From NCBI GenBank assembly GCA_037141055.1, contig JBAXDH010000004.1:1-64000 (forward strand): 64,000 bases of DNA, written 5' to 3'. Below the pieces are notes generated by a model. That model saw nothing but the letters and a program-made list of their open reading frames with translations, was not told where the DNA came from and did no database searches. The stretch's first letter is position 1; every line of letters begins with the position of its first letter. Both the position numbers and the translations under genes were made by a program. Below, piece by piece: positions 17,315-26,693 of the stretch. The DNA is from CAIVAT01 sp037141055 (lineage in GTDB: Bacteria > Bacteroidota > Bacteroidia > Bacteroidales > FEN-979).

Positions 17315-17854
17315 ATGATTGATAAACAACAATTTGAAAATTTCTATCAATATTTTACCAGGGAAGAAATTGTTGAGATCATCGAAATATTTCCTGAGCA
17401 GCAGCCGGAAATTATCAATGCCCTTGCTTTGAACATTGAAAATCACGATCTTGTAAAGGTCAAATTAAATGCTCATAAACTGAAAGGTCCCATGCTGCAG
17501 TTTTATGATCCCGTTGCATCGAAACATGCGCAGGTAATGGAAGACGCTGCGTTGCGTAAAATTATTGAAATCGTTGACTCCTTTATCGGCGAATATCCTG
17601 AACCCGTTCGCGCGAAACGCCTGGAATTTGACGACTATGATCTGTTCCGGAAACAAATTGTCCCTGCTCAAACGCTGAAGGCATATCTAACCGGGCTTAC
17701 AGGTTCGTTATCACCGGAAGCGGAGATGAGACTCAGGGAACTTGAAATCATGAAGATGGCCGACGGCATGCACAAAATGCTCGCGGATCTGAAATATTCC
17801 TCGTCACTCCTGGCGGAGGAACTGAAACAGATGAAGCTGGATCTTACGGCCTGA
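17315..17854 (+). CDS. HPt (histidine phosphotransfer) domain protein
   Basis: Small cytoplasmic protein of 179 residues from the ATG at 17315; an upstream ATG at 17243 would add 24 residues with no matching character. The N-terminal half is helical with an HPt signature, LNAHKLKGPMLQFYDP, where His54 is the likely phospho-accepting residue. The C-terminal half (about 100-179) is helical and ends in a probable coiled coil (MHKMLADLKYSSSLLAEELK). It is transcribed divergently from the hybrid kinase at 13875-17165, which ends in receivers, so it probably takes phosphate from that kinase. No response regulator output gene is adjacent. Confidence 0.65.
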   Translation: MIDKQQFENFYQYFTREEIVEIIEIFPEQQPEIINALALNIENHDLVKVKLNAHKLKGPMLQFYDPVASKHAQVMEDAALRKIIEIVDSFIGEYPEPVRAKRLEFDDYDLFRKQIVPAQTLKAYLTGLTGSLSPEAEMRLRELEIMKMADGMHKMLADLKYSSSLLAEELKQMKLDLTA

Positions 17855-17950
17855 CTTTTTCGCCAGCAACCTGATGCGATTGTCGTGTATAATGCCGTGA
17901 ATTTTATGTACCTGCAGTTACGAAGTGATGATTAAAGCAGGTGTGTTTGA

Positions 17951-19138
17951 TTATCCTCGTTTTGCGCGTTCCCAGTTTACGGATTGCGATCCCTTTATAA
18001 ATCTTATCAACCCAAGGAATACCGAAAGATTCATGATGAAAAAGTAATACGGAACAAACAACAATTTCAGCCTGATGGACCGGTTCTCGAGATACCATCC
18101 GAGCAGGGCCGCGAGGTAGAACAAAATTTGCAGCCAGAAAAGAATGCTGAAAAAACTGCAGCCGAAAATTCCCTCCCCCAGGGCCAGGATGAAGCCGGAA
18201 ATCAGCATAAGCAGCAGTGAAAGGGGAGCCAGTGTCCACCGAAGCACCCGGTGCGAAATATACTGAAACGAAAGCGTCCCGTATTTGAAAATATTCAACA
18301 GGGAACTTAACCGGAGCACCGACTGAATCCCGCCGGCCGATATCCGGATTTTCCGTTTGAGTTCCTCCTTTACATTCGCCGAAGCCGTTTCAATCGCATA
18401 GGCTTCAGGATCATATTGAATGGTGTATCCTTTTTGAGCCACCCGCAGTGAAATGATGAAATCATCAAGCAGGGTATCGCGCTCAACCTCCTGGTATAAT
18501 TCGGTACGGATCGCAAAGAGTTCACCCGCAGCTCCAACAACCGAATAAAGTTCCGCATCCCATTTTTTCAGGGCTGATTCGTATTTCCAGTACAACCCCT
18601 CGCCTGCGCCTGCTGCCGAGTCCTTTTCCTTGCTGTAGATTCGCTTTTCCCCTGACACACAACCAACTTTCGGATTACTGAATAAATTGACGATCCTCCG
18701 CACCGACTCCCGGCCAAGCATGGTGTTAGCATCGCAGAAGACCACGATGGGCGTTTTCACAAATTGCATCCCCCTGTTCATGGCGCCGATTTTGCCGCTG
18801 CGTTGTTGTAAATGGTGAACCACAATTCCCGGATATTTTTGTAATTCTTCGGGTGTGCCATCATCCGAGCCATCAGTTATCCAAACCATTTGAAGTTTTC
18901 CGGGGGGGTAGTCCAATTCCCGGGAGTTCTTGATTTTTTCGGCAATAAAATCTTTCTCATTGTAAGCCGCAATGAACAAGGTTACATCGGGTTCGTAAGC
19001 GGGGTCAGGTCTGTTTTCTTTTTTTATTCCAAGCAACTGTCTGAGCCTGATGATAAAAAACAACAAAATGCCGTAGCCGATATACGTATAAAACACTATG
19101 AAAAGCAGTATCCAGAAAGTTAATTTAAGGATGTCCAT
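17951..19138 (-). CDS. membrane glycosyltransferase, family 2
   Basis: A 395-residue GT2 enzyme with an N-terminal membrane helix (LTFWILLFIVFYTYIGYGIL), a cytoplasmic GT-A domain and three C-terminal helices from about residue 300. Motifs: VTLFIAAYNEKDFIAEKI, the nucleotide-binding WITDGSDDGT, the metal-binding FCDANTMLG and an acidic LLDDFIISLRV region. The architecture resembles IcaA/hyaluronan-synthase-like processive enzymes. It lies beyond the main EPS run, separated by the plus-strand GT8, but probably serves the same polymer. Confidence 0.88.
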   Translation of the reverse strand: MDILKLTFWILLFIVFYTYIGYGILLFFIIRLRQLLGIKKENRPDPAYEPDVTLFIAAYNEKDFIAEKIKNSRELDYPPGKLQMVWITDGSDDGTPEELQKYPGIVVHHLQQRSGKIGAMNRGMQFVKTPIVVFCDANTMLGRESVRRIVNLFSNPKVGCVSGEKRIYSKEKDSAAGAGEGLYWKYESALKKWDAELYSVVGAAGELFAIRTELYQEVERDTLLDDFIISLRVAQKGYTIQYDPEAYAIETASANVKEELKRKIRISAGGIQSVLRLSSLLNIFKYGTLSFQYISHRVLRWTLAPLSLLLMLISGFILALGEGIFGCSFFSILFWLQILFYLAALLGWYLENRSIRLKLLFVPYYFFIMNLSVFLGLIRFIKGSQSVNWERAKRG

Positions 19139-19180
19139 ACTATTGAATTAAATGGTGAAAATACACAATATTTTCTGAAC

Positions 19181-19213
19181 TTTGTTTTGAACGCATCTAT
19201 TCAGTTATTTTTG
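19181..19213 (+). promoter_or_regulatory. Promoter of the GT8 gene (-33 and -7)
   Basis: TTTG at 19181-19184 and TATTTTTG at 19206-19213 are separated by 21 bases, matching the Bacteroidota pattern TTTG-N19-21-TAnnTTTG. The leader to the ATG at 19322 would be about 100 bases. Confidence 0.5.
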
Positions 19214-19321
19214 TTCATGTCCGTATTGCTTTATAATGGCCACCGAATTATTTCCCCCGGGGTATTAATTATTCAAATAAACTGATTAAATTGCAGGTAT
19301 ATTGAATTAAAATCAATTCCA

Positions 19322-20215
19322 ATGGAAAAGGGATCTACGATCGGAATTATTGCAGCATGCGACAATCACTATGTTGTTCTTCTGGCAGCACTTCTGAAAT
19401 CTGTCGAGTATTACCATAAAACAGCCGAACATGTTGAAGTGTTTATCGTCGACGATGGCATTTCAGCCCGTAACCGGAAAAAACTGGCTTCTTCCCTTGA
19501 TACCGGGAAAATTCAACTGACCTGGATTCCAATTGATGAGGCTATCCCCGACGATATGAACATCCCGTTCGATCGGAGTTCCTACCCGAAAAATATTCAT
19601 ACCCGTATATTTATTCCCCATTTTATCCCTGAACGATTTGAAAAGATCATTTATCTGGATGTGGACATGATCCTGATGAGAGATATCTCCGATTTGTGGA
19701 ACATTGACCTTGGGGAACACATGCTTGCTGCCGTGATGGATCCCCGGTTGAAAGTTTTCAGCAATTCATGGGGCGGGATTTTAAATTACAAAGAACTTGG
19801 GTTTGCACCCGATACCAAATACTTTAATACCGGGATGCTTGTCATTAATAATAAAAAGTGGAGGGAAGAGGGCATCGCTGAAAAGGTAGTCAAATGTATT
19901 TCTGATAATGAGAAATTTGCCAATTATCCTGATCAATATGGATTGAATATCGTAATGGCCAACCGCTGGATTGAGTTGGATCCGCGCTGGAACTCATTTG
20001 CAGATGCCGAATGCGAAAACCCGTTTATTATTCATTTTATCGGGCGAAAACCAATATATCAGACCTATGACAACCGCGAAGAATTCCGGAAAATATTTTA
20101 CGAACATCTGAACAGAACACGGTGGATTAATTTTAAACCGATCGGGGAATCAAAAAGATACATAAAAAAAATAACCAATATTCTTAAAAAAATACCCGAA
20201 TTTCTTCACCGGTAA
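19322..20215 (+). CDS. glycosyltransferase family 8
   Basis: A 297-residue retaining GT of the LgtC/RfaI type that moves a sugar, usually galactose or glucose, from a UDP-sugar. Motifs: GIIAACDNHYVVLLAALLKS at the N-terminus, the metal-binding DxD in KIIYLDVDMILMRDISDLW, YFNTGMLVINNKKW and the His of FIIHFIGRKPI. It is the only plus-strand gene in the polysaccharide region, has its own promoter and converges on the EPS operon end, 7 bases away. Confidence 0.92.
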   Translation: MEKGSTIGIIAACDNHYVVLLAALLKSVEYYHKTAEHVEVFIVDDGISARNRKKLASSLDTGKIQLTWIPIDEAIPDDMNIPFDRSSYPKNIHTRIFIPHFIPERFEKIIYLDVDMILMRDISDLWNIDLGEHMLAAVMDPRLKVFSNSWGGILNYKELGFAPDTKYFNTGMLVINNKKWREEGIAEKVVKCISDNEKFANYPDQYGLNIVMANRWIELDPRWNSFADAECENPFIIHFIGRKPIYQTYDNREEFRKIFYEHLNRTRWINFKPIGESKRYIKKITNILKKIPEFLHR

Positions 20216-20222
20216 GAAATCT

Positions 20223-21230
20223 CTAATCAAGCCCCAGGACACCTGATGACCTGCCAAGAATGTTGTTTTTATAAAGCTTCTGATAGATCAGGAATCCGAT
20301 AAATGGATTTACAAACGGCGCCAGTTTCAGAACCACTTTAAGACGTGTTGTAACAGAAGGATCTGCCCTGACAAACTCTTCAACAGCAGCATACCTGGAA
20401 TTGATATCTGTTTTTACTTCAGGCAAATTCTTTATGGCTTTCCGGTTAAGATAAATGAAAAGCAGAATCCACTGTGCATATTTTCTGGAAGCCAGGGAAT
20501 GTAAACCGGTCAGCCCTTTTTCTTTAAAAAAACGGATCCGCTCCTCCATTGCATCGGTATAATGAAGTTTCTTCAGGTTGAAGCCGCTGCGAATGATGCT
20601 GTCGGGAGATTGGTAGTAGTAATAGTACTTTTTGTCAAATACAACTATCTTGCCTGATAAATAGAACAGTTTGTATGTGGTAAACTCATCTTCGTGAATT
20701 TTTGCTTTCGGGAACCGGATTGAATCAAACAAATGTTTTCGGTACAGTTTATCCCAGGCAACAACATAATCGACATTGTATCGGGTGTAAATCAATTCTA
20801 ACGCTTCCAGGTTATTGATGACCTTTTCGTTGTCGGCACCAGGATCAATAAATGTATCCTCCGTCACAGCCCTGTAACTGCATTGGGCGATGTCGGCGTC
20901 ATGTTTTTGTATTCGGTCATAAAGGTCCCGGAACATATCCGGGTGAATAAAATCATCGCTGTCAACAAAACCGATGTAATCTCCTGTGGCGATGTCAATC
21001 CCTGCATTCCTGGCATCGGACAACCCTCCGTTGGATTGGTGAATCACCTTTACCCGATGATCAATGCTTGCATACTCGTCACTGATAAGTCCCGAATTAT
21101 CCGGGGAACCATCGTCAACCAGGATGATCTCGAGGTTTTGGTAGGTTTGATTTATGATCGAATCAACACACCGGTTCAGGTATTTTTCAACCTTGTAGAT
21201 TGGTACGATGACGCTAATCTTATTTTCCAT
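20223..21230 (-). CDS. glycosyltransferase family 2
   Basis: Last gene of the EPS run, 335 residues. The GT-A domain covers about the first 220 residues: ISVIVPIYKVEKYLNRCVDS, IILVDDGSPDNSG, SNGGLSDARNAGID and DSDDFIHP. There is no membrane helix. The C-terminal 100 residues are variable and probably set acceptor choice. It starts 12 bases after the flippase gene. Confidence 0.93.
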   Translation of the reverse strand: MENKISVIVPIYKVEKYLNRCVDSIINQTYQNLEIILVDDGSPDNSGLISDEYASIDHRVKVIHQSNGGLSDARNAGIDIATGDYIGFVDSDDFIHPDMFRDLYDRIQKHDADIAQCSYRAVTEDTFIDPGADNEKVINNLEALELIYTRYNVDYVVAWDKLYRKHLFDSIRFPKAKIHEDEFTTYKLFYLSGKIVVFDKKYYYYYQSPDSIIRSGFNLKKLHYTDAMEERIRFFKEKGLTGLHSLASRKYAQWILLFIYLNRKAIKNLPEVKTDINSRYAAVEEFVRADPSVTTRLKVVLKLAPFVNPFIGFLIYQKLYKNNILGRSSGVLGLD

Positions 21231-21242
21231 GAATTTTAGTGT

Positions 21243-22772
21243 TTAAATCCTGAACTTTTTGAAAGCAGAGGTGATCAAATTCTGAAAAACGGCACGCTCA
21301 CTCCTGTTCAGGGTAATTAAAGTATTAATGATAAATGATAAAAATGCACATAAAATGAATGATATCAAAAAGGTTGTCCAGGATGCCGGGTTTATGGTCA
21401 GTTTAATCATGTAGGCGATGACGGCGACAGCCGCAAAAGCAATCACTCCTTTAAAAATGGAATAGTAAAAAGTAGTCCACTTCTCGTTCAGGATCCGCGC
21501 TGCATAGATAGGGGTGAAAGTTGTGTGCTTTATGATACCGGTTATCAGGCTTACCAGGGGTATGGCGATGATTCCAAGCCTGGTGTATTTTACAAGAATA
21601 AGCATCAGGGAGATATTAATTACGCCGGTTATAAATAATGCCAATGCAGGGATTTTCAATTTGTTGGTAACGGTATACACATGAAAGACCGTTTCAATAC
21701 TGGTGGTGACAATTAATGGTGCAATAATGAGTATAATCATCTGATGCAACAGATGTGAATTTTGTCCCGGAACCCAGAGATTGAAGAATGTATCTCCAAA
21801 CACCATTAAAAAACCAAATGGGATACTCAGCAGAATTTGCATGAATTTCATAGAACGGTTTAAGCTGGTTCTGAATTCGCTTTTCTTTGACTGTGCATAA
21901 AGAATCATCAGTTCGGGAACGAAAACACCAACAAGCACCGCGATAAAAGATTGAAAAAACATAGGCACTGTTTTGGCAATGGCAAACTCGCCTGAAGCCG
22001 CAGCCCCCAGGAACAAATTGGCAACTAAAAGATCCAGTCCCGACATCAGTACATTGCTGAGTTGATTCAATGAGTTCCAGACACCCGACGATATAAGTTC
22101 TTTGATAGCAGAGAAACTGAAATATTTCCTATGGATGGCTAGTTCCGGCAGTAACATCCGTGTATACTTCATGTTCATCACAATGAGAAATATCGCCACA
22201 ACCAGGTTGGCAAAACCAATGTAGGTAATCGAAGGTTTGAAGAAATAAAACAAGACAACCAGCAGGACAGCACGAATGATATTGGATTCGGCATTTCGCA
22301 TGGAAGAGAGCTCCAGTCGGTTCCGGGCGAATGTAGCCACACCATAAACAGATGCAAAAATACTGATCAGAGATGCTGCGAATATCAATCCGAAAAGTAC
22401 CTGAACTTCAGCCAAAACTGCCGGGGGTATATTAAGAAGGTGGTTAACAAAAATGACGAAAAAGATGGAAGGAATAGTCAGCAACACAGCAATTACGGTG
22501 TTACCCATTAACACCGAATTGAAATAAACATTGGCGCCTTTGACATCGTTCTGTTGAATTTTGAAAGTAATATACCGGCTGGCCATTGAATTCAACGCGA
22601 TTGTGATGATGTTGGCATAACCGATAATGCTGTTGGCCAAAGGAAAAAAGCTATATGCTTCCTTTCCTACCGTTCTGATAAGGTAAGGCGTAAGGAAGAA
22701 ATTTATTCCCAACTGAATGGCAAAAGCGGTCACATTGGCTGCCAGGTTGATTGCAAGTTGCTTTTTCGCCAT
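21243..22772 (-). CDS. polysaccharide flippase, Wzx-like (MATE/MOP superfamily)
   Basis: A 509-residue integral membrane protein with about 12-14 predicted helices, opening LAINLAANVTAFAIQLGINF and containing FLTPYLIRTVGKEAYSFFPL, typical of PST-family repeat-unit flippases. It would move lipid-linked repeat units across the inner membrane, before polymerisation by the Wzy-like protein encoded at 28817-30304. It lies between an acetyltransferase and a GT2. Confidence 0.88.
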   Translation of the reverse strand: MAKKQLAINLAANVTAFAIQLGINFFLTPYLIRTVGKEAYSFFPLANSIIGYANIITIALNSMASRYITFKIQQNDVKGANVYFNSVLMGNTVIAVLLTIPSIFFVIFVNHLLNIPPAVLAEVQVLFGLIFAASLISIFASVYGVATFARNRLELSSMRNAESNIIRAVLLVVLFYFFKPSITYIGFANLVVAIFLIVMNMKYTRMLLPELAIHRKYFSFSAIKELISSGVWNSLNQLSNVLMSGLDLLVANLFLGAAASGEFAIAKTVPMFFQSFIAVLVGVFVPELMILYAQSKKSEFRTSLNRSMKFMQILLSIPFGFLMVFGDTFFNLWVPGQNSHLLHQMIILIIAPLIVTTSIETVFHVYTVTNKLKIPALALFITGVINISLMLILVKYTRLGIIAIPLVSLITGIIKHTTFTPIYAARILNEKWTTFYYSIFKGVIAFAAVAVIAYMIKLTINPASWTTFLISFILCAFLSFIINTLITLNRSERAVFQNLITSAFKKFRI

Positions 22773-22797
22773 CTTGGTTAGAGGGTGTATTTATCCA

Positions 22798-23418
22798 TTA
22801 TTGGTTTACTTTTACCCAGGTTGAGGTTAGTTCATCATACTTTTTGATAATCCTGGCCGGATTACCAACGGCAATTGAAAATGGGGGTATATCTTTTGTC
22901 ACAACTGAACCGGCCCCGATCTGACAACGTTTGCCAATCCTGACGCCAGCCACAATAACTGAATTGGCTCCGATATGAGATTCGTCTCCTATGATGGTCT
23001 GCCTAAGATCAAGTGGCTGACCGCTCGAATTTTTACTGCCGTCACCATATCCGTGATTAAATCCGGAAATGAAAACATGCTGTCCCAGGCCCGAACCATT
23101 TCCCAAGGCAACAGGACCGATGATGACAGAACCAATCCCGATGCGTACCTCGTTGCCTATCAGTACATCTCCTGCACCGTTATTGATGGTGCAAAAATCT
23201 TCAATGGTCGTATATTCTCCCACATCAAAACGATGCCATGGAAAAACATCGATTCGCGAATGAGCCCTGATTAATGAACCTTTTCCTTTTTTATGAAAAA
23301 AACGATTGAGCAATACCCGTACCCACCATCTTGGGCGTGGGTTTCGCCTGGGTGTCATTATCCAGAGAATGAATTCTTTTAACTGCGGATTCGATTTGAT
23401 CCTTTCTTTTAGCTGCAT
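22798..23418 (-). CDS. hexapeptide-repeat acyltransferase (LbH family)
   Basis: A 206-residue left-handed beta-helix acyltransferase of the WcaF/WbbJ type, probably adding acetyl groups to an EPS sugar. From about residue 75 onward there are hexapeptide turns such as VLIGNEVRIGIGSVIIG, IIGDESHIGANSVIVAG and IGAGSVVTKDIPPFSIAVG. The likely catalytic His is in ISGFNHGYGD. The N-terminus is basic and aromatic. It sits 7 bases after a GT2 gene and 25 bases before the flippase. Confidence 0.88.
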   Translation of the reverse strand: MQLKERIKSNPQLKEFILWIMTPRRNPRPRWWVRVLLNRFFHKKGKGSLIRAHSRIDVFPWHRFDVGEYTTIEDFCTINNGAGDVLIGNEVRIGIGSVIIGPVALGNGSGLGQHVFISGFNHGYGDGSKNSSGQPLDLRQTIIGDESHIGANSVIVAGVRIGKRCQIGAGSVVTKDIPPFSIAVGNPARIIKKYDELTSTWVKVNQ

Positions 23419-23425
23419 AACTGAT

Positions 23426-24256
23426 TTATTTTTTCTTGAAAAAATAGAGCTTAAACCACTTCAGCTGCTTTGGAATCCTTGACAACATAGCCACCAGGAG
23501 CGATCCGCTCTGATCAACCGAGCGGGTAATTGTCCAGGCTCTTGCCTTTATCCCTGTTATGCGTTTAAGCTTGCCCAGGTTCGAAATTGCAAATGCCATC
23601 TTTCCGTCTTCCATCCGGGAGTCACTTTTTATGAAACCGATCTTTAAAGCTTCTTCACGCGGGAAACAAAAATTAACGCCCCCAACTGCCAGTTCCGGAC
23701 GGTTAATGGTGCGTAAAGCGTGAACCATGTCCCGAAAGAATTCATAAAAGGCATACTTTAAACGCGATTCGCTTTTTTTGGTGATAAACGAATAAGTACC
23801 ATACGTTGCAAATCCTTTACCTGATAGAATCGGATTTAACATGGCATCAATCCAGGCTGATGGATAAATAGTATCCGCATCACCGGTGATAATATATTTG
23901 CCGTGCGAATTTTCCATCGCAGCCTGTCGTGCAAAACCATAACCCTGTTTTGATTCAAAAACGGGTGTAATTCCACATTTCCTGATAATCTCTGAGGTTT
24001 TGTCCTTTGAGTTATTGTCAACAAAGATAAACTCAACCGGGTACAAGCTCCTGATGGCACTGAGTGATGATAAATTCCGAAGGATGTTCGATTCCTCGTT
24101 CCATGCAATGATATTTACCGAAATCAAAGGTTTATCATTTTGCTGGGCTGCAAAACCAGCCCTGATACGATCGAAAACTTCCAGTGGAATTTCTTCCATC
24201 TTCTGATATTCGAAAGTATGAATTTTGACGTTCGCAGGTACAAATGGCCGAAACAT
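23426..24256 (-). CDS. glycosyltransferase family 2
   Basis: A 276-residue GT2. The GT-A core starts near residue 40 with LISVNIIAWNEESNILRNLS, followed by FIFVDNNSKDKT, GYGFARQAAMENSHGKYIIT and the DxD-like GDADTIYPSAW. No membrane segment. It lies 36 bases downstream of a GT-B gene in the EPS run. Sugar and acceptor cannot be predicted. Confidence 0.9.
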   Translation of the reverse strand: MFRPFVPANVKIHTFEYQKMEEIPLEVFDRIRAGFAAQQNDKPLISVNIIAWNEESNILRNLSSLSAIRSLYPVEFIFVDNNSKDKTSEIIRKCGITPVFESKQGYGFARQAAMENSHGKYIITGDADTIYPSAWIDAMLNPILSGKGFATYGTYSFITKKSESRLKYAFYEFFRDMVHALRTINRPELAVGGVNFCFPREEALKIGFIKSDSRMEDGKMAFAISNLGKLKRITGIKARAWTITRSVDQSGSLLVAMLSRIPKQLKWFKLYFFKKK

Positions 24257-24292
24257 AGGAATTGTTTTAAACGTTTAGTCCTGATTCTGTTT

Positions 24293-25486
24293 TCATCTAT
24301 TTTGGCTGATAAAGGCATAAACCGCTGAAGAGAATTGGTCGGCCCTTGATTTCCAGGAATTGGACTTTGCAAATCCAATCCTCATTTTTATTTTTTCTGA
24401 ATTATCAGTTTCAAGTACCTCCGTTAACAAGTTCCTGAATTCTTCCTTGGAAGATGCAAAAGAAACATGTTCCATGAACTCCGGCAGATCAGCAAACCGG
24501 GTTATTACAACAGGTACGCCTACTGCCAGGTATTCATTTATTTTCAGAGGATATACATTTTTATTTATTTCGTTACAGAGGTAAGGGATGATGCCTGCAT
24601 CACAGTTTTTTAATCGTTCAGGCACCTCCATTGGTTTTATCGGGGGAAGGAACGTTACGTTTTTAAATTGCTCCAGTACGGTTTTCACTTTATCATTCCT
24701 GACATCCCCGATAAATTCGAAGTCATAACCCGGTAAATTCCGAACAGAAAATTCAACTGTTTCAAGGTCAAAGCGTTGGTCAATACTCCCGATATAGCCG
24801 ATTTTTCGCCGTTTTTCTCCCGGATGAACCTCATTTTTTGCTTCGCGGCTGAACATCTCAAAATCGACTCCGTTTTTCACAGTTACAACCTTTTGATTAA
24901 ACTGCAACTTCTGGTTTTTTAAAAAATCAGAAGTAACAATGACACCACCGGCTGTTTCAGCGAATTTCCGGTCGGCATGCCATGCGTGGATTCCGCGTTT
25001 GCCGGTGGAGAAACCGTCGTAACAATAATAAACAGTGATTTTTTCCTTGAGTTTTCCTGATAATTCTTCTCCGAAAATCGGGTTATAGGCATTGATAACG
25101 ATGGGATTTGAGAATCCTAACTTACGGATTGCTCTCATTAAGGACCATTTGTATAAAAGGGAATCTATCTTTAAGATGAACTGATACAACCGCTCATTTT
25201 TAATTATATTCAACGGGATCATCGGTGGAAGAACCCAGTTGTATACAACGGCTCCTTCTGCAGTCTTTTTGACAATCGCCTTCCTTTTCAGCCCAAGTAT
25301 CCGCCAAACGGGGGCTTGTTGCTTTCCCAGCAAAGAAGTGAAAACATCCTTTATCGTGAAAGGATATTCCACATAGAGAACCCTGTTTTTTAAAGCCAGG
25401 AGTGACATAAGTTGCACAACTGATTTCGTATAGGGGCCTTCCCAGGTTGAATAAGAAACACAAATAATATTTTCTTTTTCAAGCAT
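24293..25486 (-). CDS. GT-B glycosyltransferase (family 1/4-like)
   Basis: A 397-residue GT-B enzyme starting at the ATG at 25486, five bases after the upstream gene's stop; an upstream start at 25549 would overlap that gene by 58 bases and is less likely. The N-terminal half has ENIICVSYSTWEGPYTKSV; the C-terminal half shows KIGYIGSIDQRFDLETVEF, NCDAGIIPYLCNEINKNVYP and LKINEYLAVGVPVVITRFAD, the nucleotide-sugar binding part. It resembles putative glycosyltransferases of the TuaH type. Confidence 0.85.
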   Translation of the reverse strand: MLEKENIICVSYSTWEGPYTKSVVQLMSLLALKNRVLYVEYPFTIKDVFTSLLGKQQAPVWRILGLKRKAIVKKTAEGAVVYNWVLPPMIPLNIIKNERLYQFILKIDSLLYKWSLMRAIRKLGFSNPIVINAYNPIFGEELSGKLKEKITVYYCYDGFSTGKRGIHAWHADRKFAETAGGVIVTSDFLKNQKLQFNQKVVTVKNGVDFEMFSREAKNEVHPGEKRRKIGYIGSIDQRFDLETVEFSVRNLPGYDFEFIGDVRNDKVKTVLEQFKNVTFLPPIKPMEVPERLKNCDAGIIPYLCNEINKNVYPLKINEYLAVGVPVVITRFADLPEFMEHVSFASSKEEFRNLLTEVLETDNSEKIKMRIGFAKSNSWKSRADQFSSAVYAFISQNR

Positions 25487-25491
25487 AAGGC

Positions 25492-26631
25492 TTATTTTGG
25501 TGATAATGAGTTGTAGAGGTTTAAAACCTGGCGGGCCATATTCTCCCACGAAAAAAAGGAGGAGCGTTTCAATCCCTTACGGCTATAATCCTCGTACATT
25601 TCCCTGCTAGTAAGTAACTGCCTGATTGCGTCGGTTATTTGTTGCGGTTGAAACGGGTCAATCACAAAAGCCGCATCTCCGGCTATTTCAGGCATGGAGG
25701 AGGTGTTGGAAGTTATGACCGGTATGCCGCAGGCCATTCCCTCCAGGATGGGGATCCCAAAACTCTCCCGCAGGGATGGATATAAAAATAACTTACTTAA
25801 ATTGATGATCCCGGGCAGATCTGTATTTACAATATACCCGGTGAGGTGTATGTGATCCCTGATTTCCGGGCAACCAAGATCTTTCACCAATGAGGAAAGT
25901 GCATCCTCAGGATAATCAGGCATAACTAATTTAAAATCTTCACCTGACGAGGTTCTGAACCTCGCAAACGACTGAATCACCCCGCCGGTATTTTTCTTGG
26001 GATCAGTATTCCCCAGGAAAAAGAAGAACCGGTCAGGCAGCATGTATTTTTCTTTTATCCTGTTCAACTCCGAGGGATCACTGATGGGCCTGAAATGTTG
26101 ACTCACCCCGTTATAGACCGTCTTCAACCGGTCAGTTTCCAACCCGAAAAACCGGCATATCCTGTCACGTTCAAAATCAGAAACGGTGATGACCATCCTG
26201 CTTTTTCTTACCACCGGCGGCACGACCCAGCGCCGGTAAACATTTCCCAGTTTCTGGTACCAGCTTCCTGCCTTTCCGAAAAGCATCAGCTTTTCAAGGT
26301 AAATAATATCATGAAGCGTTATCATGAGTGGTACCGTGGAAAAGACCGGAGCTGTATTGCTGGTGCAGTGCAGCAGGTCGCAGTGGTGTTTTTTTGCGGC
26401 CCGGGGGAGCAGAACCTGTTCCCAGAAAGGGTAAAAGCCTCCTTTGAGCTTTACAATATGGAAATTGTCGGTTTCATGGATGACGTTGCAGTCGGTGTCA
26501 GGTTTTACAAAGATGAAATATTCATTTTCTGTATCTATTCTTTGCAGGTTTCTTATCAATTCCAGTGCCACCATGTCCATCCCATGTTTTTTAGGACGGA
26601 AAATCCGTTGTGCTTCAATACCGATTCTCAT
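25492..26631 (-). CDS. glycosyltransferase family 4
   Basis: A 379-residue GT4, mannosyltransferase-like. The N-terminus RIGIEAQRIFRPKKHGMDMV and the C-terminal FFFLGNTDPKKNTGGVIQSF, LFLYPSLRESFGIPILEGMA and CGIPVITSNTSSMPEIAGDA are classic family markers, with the EX7E glutamates at ESFGIPILE. Soluble or peripheral. Tightly coupled to the following GT-B gene. Confidence 0.93.
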   Translation of the reverse strand: MRIGIEAQRIFRPKKHGMDMVALELIRNLQRIDTENEYFIFVKPDTDCNVIHETDNFHIVKLKGGFYPFWEQVLLPRAAKKHHCDLLHCTSNTAPVFSTVPLMITLHDIIYLEKLMLFGKAGSWYQKLGNVYRRWVVPPVVRKSRMVITVSDFERDRICRFFGLETDRLKTVYNGVSQHFRPISDPSELNRIKEKYMLPDRFFFFLGNTDPKKNTGGVIQSFARFRTSSGEDFKLVMPDYPEDALSSLVKDLGCPEIRDHIHLTGYIVNTDLPGIINLSKLFLYPSLRESFGIPILEGMACGIPVITSNTSSMPEIAGDAAFVIDPFQPQQITDAIRQLLTSREMYEDYSRKGLKRSSFFSWENMARQVLNLYNSLSPK

Positions 26632-26693
26632 GGAAATAAGTTCTTTACCCGGTTTATGTATGATGAAATATAGCCAAAAGATGACATGGTTTG

